Source: Streptomyces sp. ISL-36
GTDB lineage: Bacteria; Actinomycetota; Actinomycetes; Streptomycetales; Streptomycetaceae
Reading direction: 5' to 3'
Assembly: GCF_018614205.1 (NCBI RefSeq)
Contig: NZ_JAGGOS010000028.1
Span: 325-50,894 of the forward strand
DNA: 50,570 bases
Position numbers and translations under genes: made by a program. Of the stretch, positions 25,218 to 31,853 are shown piece by piece (the stretch's first letter is position 1; every line of letters begins with the position of its first letter). Under the pieces are notes generated by a model. That model did no database searches, was not told where the DNA came from, and was given only the letters and a program-made list of their open reading frames with translations.

Positions 25218-25270
25218 TCCGGCGCCCCGCCCCCGCTTGCGGGGCGTTGAACGGGGCGGGGTGCGCCGGA
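25218..25270 (-). terminator. Stem-loop between xylF and xylG
   Basis: TCCGGCGC pairs with GCGCCGGA and the stem continues through CCC-G-CCCC with two single-base bulges. The loop holds a second small hairpin. It lies 65 bases after the xylF stop and likely protects the xylF transcript or reduces read-through. Confidence 0.65.
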
Positions 25271-25334
25271 CCGGACCGGGGGCCGATCGGAGGAGGTCGG
25301 TGGGTCCGAAGGGCCGTACCGGCGGGGGCGGGGG

Positions 25335-26435
25335 TTACTTGATGCCCGCCGCCTCGCAGGCCGCCTTGTACTCGCCGACGCAGAGCGCGGCGGCCTCGTA
25401 GACGCCGTCCTTGATGATCGTGGAGCCGATGTTCTCCTTGGTCACGACCTGGGCGTCGTACAGCTTGGCCGGGATGTTCTTGAACTCACCGGTGAGGCTG
25501 GTGACCTTGGTGGGAACCAGGTCGTCGATCTTCTCGCCCTTGAGCAGGCGGACCGCGATCTCGGCGGTGGTCTCGGCCTCCGGCTTGATCTGCTTGTAGA
25601 TCGTGAAGGCCTGGTCGCCCTTCAGGATGCGCTGCAGGCCCGCGAGCTCGGCGTCCTGGCCGCCGACCGGGACCTTGACGCCCTGCTTGGAGAGGGCGGT
25701 GATGATGCCGCCGGCCATGCCGTCGTTGGCCGAGTAGACGCCCTGGAAGCCGGCCTTGCCCAGGGAGTCGATGGCGGCACCCATCTTCTTGTTGGCCTCG
25801 TCCGGGGACCAGTCCGGGATGTCCTGCTCGTAGACGACCTTCTTGACCTGCGTGTCGAGGACGCTGTGGGCGCCCTTCTTGAACAGCGGGGCGTTGGGGT
25901 CGGTCGGCGAGCCGTTGATCATGACAACGTTGGCTTCCTTGGCCTTGGCGCCGAGCGCCTTCACCAGGGCCTCGCCCTGCAGGCGGCCGATCTTCTCGTT
26001 GTCGTAGCTCACGTAGGCGGAGATCGGACCCTCGGCCAGGCGGTCGTACGCGACGACCTTGACGCCCTTCGCCTCGGCCTGCTGAACCCAGGACTTGGTG
26101 GCCTTGTAGTCGACCGAGTCCAGGATGATGACCTTCACGCCCTGCGTGACGAGCGCGTCGAACTGCTTCTTCTGCGTCTCGGTGTCCTGCGCGGCATTGT
26201 TGTACTTGACCTCGCAGTCCGAGCAGAGCGCCTTGATCTTCGCCTCGATGATCGGGCGGTCGAAGGTCTCGTAACGCGTGGTCTTGTTCTCCGGAAGCAG
26301 CAGACCGATGGTCTTGCCGTCTCCGCCGTTCCCGCTACCCGAGTCGCTGTCGCCCGCCTTGCCACAGGCGGCCACGGAGAGGGCCATCGAAACCGCGGCC
26401 GTGCCTATGACGATGCGACGCGTCACTGCGTTCAT
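25335..26435 (-). CDS. xylF: Sugar-binding lipoprotein (XylF-like)
   Basis: 366 residues from ATG 26435. The N-terminus is a lipoprotein signal with lipobox VAAC (Cys24) and a Ser/Gly-rich linker after it. The mature part is a periplasmic-binding-protein type I fold: GKTIGLLLPENKTTRYETFD at the start, DALVTQGVKVIILDSVD, VVAYDRLAEGP, GVYSANDGMAGGIITAL and VGGQDAELAGLQ, the pattern of xylose/ribose receptors. It presents sugar to XylH. It is the first gene of the operon, with about 120 bp of control region upstream. Confidence 0.92.
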   Translation of the reverse strand: MNAVTRRIVIGTAAVSMALSVAACGKAGDSDSGSGNGGDGKTIGLLLPENKTTRYETFDRPIIEAKIKALCSDCEVKYNNAAQDTETQKKQFDALVTQGVKVIILDSVDYKATKSWVQQAEAKGVKVVAYDRLAEGPISAYVSYDNEKIGRLQGEALVKALGAKAKEANVVMINGSPTDPNAPLFKKGAHSVLDTQVKKVVYEQDIPDWSPDEANKKMGAAIDSLGKAGFQGVYSANDGMAGGIITALSKQGVKVPVGGQDAELAGLQRILKGDQAFTIYKQIKPEAETTAEIAVRLLKGEKIDDLVPTKVTSLTGEFKNIPAKLYDAQVVTKENIGSTIIKDGVYEAAALCVGEYKAACEAAGIK

Positions 26436-26466
26436 GTTGGGGTTGCCTCCCTGACGAGGCCGCGAC

Positions 26467-26505
26467 GTTGCGGCCGAGGTGGCTGGAAGTCAACTCGGCC
26501 GCAAC
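26467..26505 (-). promoter_or_regulatory. Perfect inverted repeat in the xylF leader
   Basis: GTTGCGGCCGAG (26467-26478) and CTCGGCCGCAAC (26494-26505) are fully complementary over 12 bp with a 15-base spacer. It starts 32 bases before the xylF ATG. It could be an operator or a leader hairpin. Confidence 0.6.
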
Positions 26506-26537
26506 CCCGACGTCAAGGAGTAAATCCTTAACGAGAT

Positions 26538-26559
26538 GACAACGGTGCCATCCGTTATC
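26538..26559 (-). promoter_or_regulatory. Second inverted repeat upstream of xylF
   Basis: GACAACGG and CCGTTATC, separated by 6 bases, match in 7 of 8 pairs. It ends at the first base of the rok7B7 stop codon. ROK regulators bind AT-centred repeats near such operons, so this is a candidate Rok7B7 site; inference only. Confidence 0.4.
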
Positions 26560-27782
26560 TAAGTGAAGGCAGGCGCCGACACCGGGGCGGAGGCGGGAGT
26601 GGGGCTCGGAAGGGTGCTCTCCAGCAGGGTCGAATCGCCCATTTCACTCAGTACCAGAGCCAGTGCGCCGAGCACTTCGGCGCGTCCGCCGAGCGCCCCG
26701 GGGGCAAGCGAGAGCTGCCGGGCGGCGCTGGGGATGGCGTAGCGCGAGACGGAGTCGCGGATCGGCGCGAGCACCAGCTCACCGGCCTCGGCGAGGTCGC
26801 CGCCGAGGACCACACGGCTGGGGTTGAGCAGGTTGCAGAGGTTGGCGACACCACTGCCGATGTGGCGGCCGACGTCCGCGACCACCCGGCGGCAGCCGGG
26901 GTCGCCCTCCCGGGCCAGTTGGACCACCCGCTCCATGGTCAGATCGGCGCCGTGGCCGGGCTGGAGCAGCGGCAGGACGTAGCGGGCCGCGGTGAAGGTC
27001 TCCAGGCAGCCGCGGTTGCCGCACCGGCAGACGGGGCCGGACTCGTCGAGCGTGATGTGCCCGATCTCGCCGGCGGTGCCGCCGGGGCCGCGGTAGACGC
27101 GCCCGTCGATGACGAGCCCGGCTCCCACACCGCTGGCGACCTTGATGTACGCGAGGTCCTTCACCCCGCGCCCGCTGCCCCAGACGAGCTCGCCGAGCGC
27201 GCCGAGGTTGGCGTCGTTGTCGACGTACACGGGCACGCCGAGGCGGGCGGAGAGCTCGTCCGCGGGGTTGATGCCGCTCCAGCCCGGCAGGATCGAGGTG
27301 GAGCCGAGCGTGCCCGAGGAGACGTCGATCGGTCCCGGTACGCCGAGGCCGACGCCGACGACCTTGTCCTGGCCGATGCCGGTGGCCGCGATCAGCCGCT
27401 TGACCAGCTGTTCCGCCCGGTCGAAGCCCTCCGCGGCGGAGGCGTCGACGTCCAGCGGCTCGGACTCCTCGGCCAGGACCTGGTGGGCGAGGTTGCCGAC
27501 GGCGACCCGCAGGTGGGTGTGGCCGAAGTCGACGCCGATCACGATGCCGGCGTCGCCGGAGAGCGAGACGCTGCGGGCCCGGCGGCCGCCCGCCGAGGTG
27601 GGCGTGACCTCGACGGTCCCGCCGTCCTTCAACTCCCGCACGATGTTGGACACCGTGGCGGCCGACAGGCCCGTCGCACGGGCGATCTCCGCCTGGGTGA
27701 GCGAGCCGGCCATGCGTACCGCGCGCACGACCCGTTCGAGGTTGGCCCTGTGCAGAGACGTCTGCGACCCCGGAGTCTCCAT
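26559..27782 (-). CDS. rok7B7: ROK-family transcription regulator
   Basis: About 407 residues from ATG 27782; a GTG at 27794 in the same frame would add four residues and has a poorer site. An N-terminal winged helix-turn-helix (LTQAEIARATGLSAATVSNI, about 28-50) is joined to a ROK/sugar-kinase fold with GVDFGHTHLRVAVGNL, DNDANLGALGE, ASGVGAGLVIDGRVYRGPGGTAGEIGH and the zinc motif CRCGNRGCLE. In S. coelicolor the gene at this spot is Rok7B7, reported to affect carbon catabolite control, xylose uptake and antibiotic production. Here it stands between ngcEFG and xylFGH, all on one strand, which supports control of the downstream xyl operon. Confidence 0.9.
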   Translation of the reverse strand: METPGSQTSLHRANLERVVRAVRMAGSLTQAEIARATGLSAATVSNIVRELKDGGTVEVTPTSAGGRRARSVSLSGDAGIVIGVDFGHTHLRVAVGNLAHQVLAEESEPLDVDASAAEGFDRAEQLVKRLIAATGIGQDKVVGVGLGVPGPIDVSSGTLGSTSILPGWSGINPADELSARLGVPVYVDNDANLGALGELVWGSGRGVKDLAYIKVASGVGAGLVIDGRVYRGPGGTAGEIGHITLDESGPVCRCGNRGCLETFTAARYVLPLLQPGHGADLTMERVVQLAREGDPGCRRVVADVGRHIGSGVANLCNLLNPSRVVLGGDLAEAGELVLAPIRDSVSRYAIPSAARQLSLAPGALGGRAEVLGALALVLSEMGDSTLLESTLPSPTPASAPVSAPAFT

Positions 27783-27830
27783 CGACTCATCCACTCCCGC
27801 CTGCGATGGACGGTGCGACCACCGCCCCCG

Positions 27831-27860
27831 GCCGGGGGTCGCTCCTGTGAGACCCCCGGC
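27831..27860 (-). promoter_or_regulatory. Inverted repeat in the rok7B7 leader
   Basis: GCCGGGGGTC and GACCCCCGGC form a perfect 10-bp stem with a 10-base loop, 49 bases before the start. A second overlapping palindrome, CCCCCGGCCGGGGG (27825-27838), competes with it, so two alternative structures are possible. Confidence 0.45.
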
Positions 27861-28007
27861 TTCTTCTCCAACTTGTGAACTCTAAGCTGACTCTTTCGGG
27901 GTGTCCCCCGTCAAGACCTTGAGCGGAGCGGGGCTCGGATGAGCCCGCGGGCGAGGGACCACGGGCATACGCGAGGGACCGGGATGCGCGGGGGACCGGG
28001 AATGCGG

Positions 28008-28040
28008 GAGGCCCCGGCGGGAAACACCCGCCGGGGCCTC
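28008..28040 (-). terminator. Terminator of the ngcEFG operon
   Basis: A perfect 14-bp stem (arms 28008-28021 and 28027-28040) with loop AAACA, 14 bases past the ngcG stop. The stretch 27951-28000 beyond it contains three copies of GCGAGGGACC or close variants. Confidence 0.88.
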
Positions 28041-28054
28041 GATGGAGCGGTTGT

Positions 28055-29002
28055 CTACTTGACCGCGCCCGCCGTGAGACCGGCCACCACCTGGCGCTGG
28101 AAGATGATGTACGCGGCGAGCACCGGGAGCATGGCCATGACCAGACCGGCGAAGAGGCCCGACCAGTCGCCCTTGTAGCCCTGGCTGACCGCGAGCTGGA
28201 CCAGGCCCTGGGAGAGCACCTTCTTCTCCTGCTCCGTGTTCAGCACCGTGGGCAGCAGGTACTGGTTCCACTGCCCCAGGAAGTTGAAGATGCCGACGCT
28301 GATCAGGCCTGGCTTGGCCATCGGCAGCATCACCTGGAAGAAGGTCCGGGTGTGCGAGGCGCCGTCCATGAAGGCCGCTTCCGCCACCGACGTCGGCAGG
28401 GTGCGGAAGAAGGCCGTCAGGAAGAAGACGGTGAACGGCAGCGAGTACGCGATGTAGACGAGGATCAGGCCGTGCAGGGTGTTGAGCAGGGCCATGTTCT
28501 GCAGCACGTAGAAGAGCGGCACCAGCGCGAGGATGATCGGGAAGCTCATCCCGCCGATGAAGAGGAAGTAGATGAAGCGGTTGCCCGGGAACTCGAAGCG
28601 GGCGAGGACGTAGGCCGCCATCGAGCCGAAGAGCAATGTGCCGATGAGCGAACCGCCCACCACCAGGACGGTGTTGAGGAAGTAGTCGCTCATGTGCGCC
28701 TCGGTCCAGGCGCGCGACCAGTTCTCGAAGTGCAGCTTGTCCGGCAGCGACCACGGCGAGGTGAAGATCGCCCGGTCGGTCTTGAAGGAGGTCATGACCG
28801 CCCACAGCAGCGGCATGATCACCATGATCGCCCAGAGAATCAGGATGCCGTGGGAGAAGACGTTGAGGGTCACGCCCTCGCCCTTGCTCTCCTTGCGGGG
28901 CGCCGGGGGAGCGCTCGTGCGCAGCGGCGTGTCGCCGGCCTCGCGCGGCCCGGGCAGGCCGTCGGCGCCGGTGCCGGTGGAAGGGGTGTCGGTCGTCTTC
29001 AT
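28055..29002 (-). CDS. ngcG: Chito-oligosaccharide/GlcNAc ABC permease NgcG
   Basis: 315 residues from ATG 29002. The first 40 residues are a Pro/Thr-rich cytoplasmic extension, then six membrane segments. The CUT1 permease EAA loop is visible as TSVAEAAFMDGASHTRTFFQVMLPMAKPG. With NgcF it forms the channel of the importer for N-acetylglucosamine and chito-oligosaccharides described in S. olivaceoviridis and S. coelicolor. There is one base between the stop of ngcF and this start. No ATPase gene is in the operon; CUT1 importers in Streptomyces share the ATPase MsiK encoded elsewhere. Confidence 0.88.
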   Translation of the reverse strand: MKTTDTPSTGTGADGLPGPREAGDTPLRTSAPPAPRKESKGEGVTLNVFSHGILILWAIMVIMPLLWAVMTSFKTDRAIFTSPWSLPDKLHFENWSRAWTEAHMSDYFLNTVLVVGGSLIGTLLFGSMAAYVLARFEFPGNRFIYFLFIGGMSFPIILALVPLFYVLQNMALLNTLHGLILVYIAYSLPFTVFFLTAFFRTLPTSVAEAAFMDGASHTRTFFQVMLPMAKPGLISVGIFNFLGQWNQYLLPTVLNTEQEKKVLSQGLVQLAVSQGYKGDWSGLFAGLVMAMLPVLAAYIIFQRQVVAGLTAGAVK

Positions 29003-29003
29003 C

Positions 29004-29933
29004 TCAGTACTCCAGCCGCTCGCGCCGGCCGAACCGCATCACGACCGCCGCGAAGGCCAGTGTGACGACGAGCAGCGCGACACCGATCGTTGTTGCGTAG
29101 GCGGCCTGACCGTCCCGGAAGGCCTTCTGGTAGACGTACAGCGGCATGACGATGGTGGAGTAGTCGGGCCCACCGCCGTTGGGGCCCACCGTCATGATCT
29201 GGACGACGGCGAAGGACTCCGCGCCCAGCGCCAGGATGCCCATGTAGATCCAGCCGGACTGCACGGTGTCCCAGAGCAGCGGCAGGGTGATCCTGAAGAA
29301 GGTGGTGATCCGGTTCGCGCCGTCGAGCAGCGCCGCCTCGTAGAAGTCCTTGGGGATGGAGGCCATGCCCGCGGAGAAGAGGACCACGAAGAAGCCGACC
29401 GTGGACCAGACGAGGACGACCATCACACAGATGAGGGCCAGGTTCGGGTCGCCCAGCCAGTCCGGTTGGACGCTGTCGAGCCCGACTCCCTTGAGCACCG
29501 AGTTGATGGCGCCGCTGTTGGGGTTGTACGCGAACTGGAAGAGCAGGGCCACGATCGCGATGGACAGCACCTGCGGGAAGAAGTAGACGATCTTGTAGAA
29601 GGAGGAGCCGCGCACACCGGCGACGGCCGCTCCCCTGCGGCGCCGACCGCCGACATTGAGCATGAACGCGAAGAACAGCGCCAGGCCGACGGTCACCAGC
29701 GGCAGCACGACCGCGAAGGTCAGACTGTGCTGCAGCGATTTCCAGAAGACGTCGTCCTCCAGCATTCTGCTGTAGTTGTCGAACCCGACCATCTGGAAAT
29801 CGGGGCTCAGACCGCTCCAGTCCGTGAACGAGTAATAGATGGACTGGATGAAGGGCCATACGACGAACAACGCGTACATGGCCAGGGGGACCGCCAGGAA
29901 CCCCACGATGAAACGGTACTTGCCGTGTTGCAT
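29004..29933 (-). CDS. ngcF: Chito-oligosaccharide/GlcNAc ABC permease NgcF
   Basis: 309 residues from ATG 29933, with GGTAGGA directly before it. Six membrane segments; the first is FIVGFLAVPLAMYALFVVWP and is followed by SIYYSFTDW, a common CUT1 MalF-type motif. The EAA loop is PKDFYEAALLDGANRITTFFRITLPLL. A stretch GGRRRRGAAVAG in a cytoplasmic loop is strongly basic. Partner of NgcG, encoded one base downstream, and of the NgcE lipoprotein upstream. Confidence 0.88.
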   Translation of the reverse strand: MQHGKYRFIVGFLAVPLAMYALFVVWPFIQSIYYSFTDWSGLSPDFQMVGFDNYSRMLEDDVFWKSLQHSLTFAVVLPLVTVGLALFFAFMLNVGGRRRRGAAVAGVRGSSFYKIVYFFPQVLSIAIVALLFQFAYNPNSGAINSVLKGVGLDSVQPDWLGDPNLALICVMVVLVWSTVGFFVVLFSAGMASIPKDFYEAALLDGANRITTFFRITLPLLWDTVQSGWIYMGILALGAESFAVVQIMTVGPNGGGPDYSTIVMPLYVYQKAFRDGQAAYATTIGVALLVVTLAFAAVVMRFGRRERLEY

Positions 29934-29979
29934 TCCTACCGACCCCGATCTTCCCGCGGAAAAGCCGCTGGTGCCGTGC

Positions 29980-30020
29980 GTGGCGTGCGTGCCGTACGCC
30001 GTGGCGTGAGTGCCGTACGC
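29980..30020. repeat. Tandem 20-bp repeat between ngcE and ngcF
   Basis: GTGGCGTGCGTGCCGTACGC (29980-29999) and a copy with one change (30001-30020) are adjacent with a 21-bp period; a partial third copy lies just before 29980. Confidence 0.8.
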
Positions 30021-30025
30021 AAGGA

Positions 30026-30064
30026 GCCGGGGCCCGCTCCCGGTCGGCGGGAAGGGGCCCCGGC
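30026..30064 (-). terminator. Stem-loop between ngcE and ngcF
   Basis: GCCGGGGCCC (30026-30035) pairs with GGGCCCCGGC (30055-30064), and within the loop TCCCG pairs with CGGGA. It begins 6 bases past the ngcE stop and probably stabilises ngcE mRNA or stops most transcripts before ngcF. Confidence 0.75.
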
Positions 30065-30069
30065 ACAGC

Positions 30070-31515
30070 TCACTGGTGCTTGTAGTGCTTGATGGAGGAG
30101 TCCTGGGCCGCCTCGTCGGCGAACTTCTGGATCTTCTTGATCGTCTCGGCCGGGGTCGCGCGGCCGGCCATCATCTCGCCGATGCCGGCGACACCGATCT
30201 TCTCCTTCTGCAGCGCCACGTACCAGTCCTGCAGACGCGGGTTGACGACGTTCTGACCGGCCTTGTCGAGGGCGGCGACACCCGACTTCAGGCCCGGGGT
30301 CAGCTCGATGCCGTCGGTGCCGCCGTTGAACGCGGTCAGCGACTTCACGGACTTGGTGAAGTTCTTCGAGGAGGCCTCGCTGAGCATGATGCGCAGCTGC
30401 TCCATGCCGCCCTCGACGTTCTTCGCCTTGGCCGGGACGATGAACGGCTCACCGCCGGAGGCCCAGATGGTGCCGAACGGCATCTTGTCGGAGGCGTCGA
30501 TGCCGGTGGGCGCGGAGACGGCGAGGTCGAAGTCCGCGGGCATGGTCTTCGCGGCCTCGTTCTCCACCCATGAGCCGTTCGGGATGAAGAGCGCCTTGCC
30601 CTCGGTCCAGGCGGTCTGCGACTGGATGTGGTCGAGGCCCGGGGTGCCCTGGAGGATGTAACCCTTGCGCTGGAGCTCGTAGTACGCCTCGAAGCACGTC
30701 TTGACGGCGGGGTGCTCCCAGGCCTTCGGCTCCAGGTTGTCGATCGCGTCCAGGACCTCGCGGCCACCGACCTTGGCGATCATCGGGTAGAGCGAGAAGG
30801 GGACGTAGTACGGGTGCTTGCCGGCGTAGGTCCAGCCGGCGATGCCCTTCTTCTTGGCCTTTTCGCAGACGGCCAGCATCTCGTCCCAGGTCTCGGGGTA
30901 CTTCGCGTCGAGCGAGTCGAGCAGCTTCTGCGAGTACCAGACGCCGTAGACGGTGTACGCGTAGTAGAGGATCCAGACCGGGTCGCCGTCGAACTGGCCC
31001 ATCTCCACGATGCCCGGGCGCAGCGTGTCGCGGACCTTCTTGTTCGGGTCGTCGACGGAGGCCGCGTCGAGCAGCGGGGTGAGGTCGGCCAGCTGCTTCT
31101 TGCCGACCAGGACGCCCATGTCCATCTGCTCGGCGCCGGAGTTGTCGATCAGGTCCGGCGGGTTGCCGCCGTTGAACCGCGGCTGCAGCTCGGTGGTGAT
31201 CTTCTGGGTGGCGGTGAACTTGACCTTGGTCTTGGGGTAGTTGGTCTCGTAGACCTTCACCGCGTCCTTGGCGTACTGCTGGCCGAAGCCGCCGTCGAAG
31301 AGGACGAAGTCCATCGGAGCCGACTCGTTCACGCCGAGCGGGTTCTTCGCGGACTTGGTCCCCTTCTCGACCTTGTCGTTGCTGCCGCTGTCGCTGCTGG
31401 CGCAGGCGGACAGGAAACTCATCGTCGGCACCGAGATCAGACCGAGAGCGGCGGAGCGCTTGATCAGGTCGCGGCGGCCGAGACCCTCGTGGGTGTGGGC
31501 GGAGGTGGATCCCAT
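30070..31515 (-). CDS. ngcE: Chito-oligosaccharide/GlcNAc-binding lipoprotein NgcE
   Basis: 481 residues from ATG 31515, 7 bases after GAGGAC; a TTG two codons earlier is the alternative. The signal carries twin arginines (GRRDLIKRSAALG) and a lipobox LSAC, so it is a Tat-exported lipoprotein. The mature part is a CUT1-type solute-binding fold with APMDFVLFDGGFGQQYAKDA, FNGGNPPDLIDNSGAEQMD, VWILYYAYTVYGVWYSQKLL, the aromatic GWTYAGKHPYYVPF and WTEGKALFIPNGSWVENE. It captures GlcNAc or chitin oligomers outside the membrane. Its promoter carries a DasR-like box, which fits a role in chitin use. Confidence 0.9.
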   Translation of the reverse strand: MGSTSAHTHEGLGRRDLIKRSAALGLISVPTMSFLSACASSDSGSNDKVEKGTKSAKNPLGVNESAPMDFVLFDGGFGQQYAKDAVKVYETNYPKTKVKFTATQKITTELQPRFNGGNPPDLIDNSGAEQMDMGVLVGKKQLADLTPLLDAASVDDPNKKVRDTLRPGIVEMGQFDGDPVWILYYAYTVYGVWYSQKLLDSLDAKYPETWDEMLAVCEKAKKKGIAGWTYAGKHPYYVPFSLYPMIAKVGGREVLDAIDNLEPKAWEHPAVKTCFEAYYELQRKGYILQGTPGLDHIQSQTAWTEGKALFIPNGSWVENEAAKTMPADFDLAVSAPTGIDASDKMPFGTIWASGGEPFIVPAKAKNVEGGMEQLRIMLSEASSKNFTKSVKSLTAFNGGTDGIELTPGLKSGVAALDKAGQNVVNPRLQDWYVALQKEKIGVAGIGEMMAGRATPAETIKKIQKFADEAAQDSSIKHYKHQ

Positions 31516-31627
31516 GCTCAAGTCCTCGCCTTCATTCAGGACTCAGGCGGTGTACCGGTCGCCCGTACTCTCGCCTCAGGCGAAGGGCCCCGCCACCGCA
31601 TTCGAATGCAGCTTGGGTCGTGCGCCG

Positions 31628-31660
31628 ACAGGTATAGTCCACTTCTCGTCAGCGGGGCAA
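31628..31660 (-). promoter_or_regulatory. ngcE promoter with DasR-responsive element
   Basis: ACAGGTATAGTCCACT (31628-31643) matches the known dre consensus ACTGGTCTAGACCAST at 13 of 16 positions. On the minus strand, TTGCCC (31660-31655), an 18-base spacer and TATACC (31636-31631) form a promoter whose -10 lies inside the box. DasR is the GlcNAc-responsive GntR repressor of Streptomyces. The match is read directly; binding is inference. Confidence 0.65.
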
Positions 31661-31762
31661 GATCGAAAGCGGGTTTGGACGGCAGTCTTTCCCGAGTTGA
31701 GACCTCAGGGATATCCGCGCCGCATCTGCACCGGTTTCTCCCCCGCGTTGCCGTTAACACCC

Positions 31763-31823
31763 TTGACACCTGGCGCCACTTGGACCCCTACTAGACCCTG
31801 CGCCTTCAATTGACAACGTTGTC
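31763..31823 (+). promoter_or_regulatory. GH92 control region with LacI-type palindrome
   Basis: GACAACGTTGTC (31812-31823) is a perfect 12-bp palindrome with central CG, the shape read by LacI-family repressors, 30 bases before ATG 31854. Upstream, TTGACA (31763-31768) could be a -35, with TACTAG (31789-31794) as a -10 at a long 20-base spacing. The remaining bases of the 338-bp divergent region, apart from the ngcE promoter, show nothing else I can name. Confidence 0.5.
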
Positions 31824-31853
31824 TAAGACGAGCGGCGGGAGTGACGACACCGA

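Noticed and set aside
31782..31800. Second dre-like half site (CTAGACC) before GH92
   Set aside because: Only about half of the consensus positions match.
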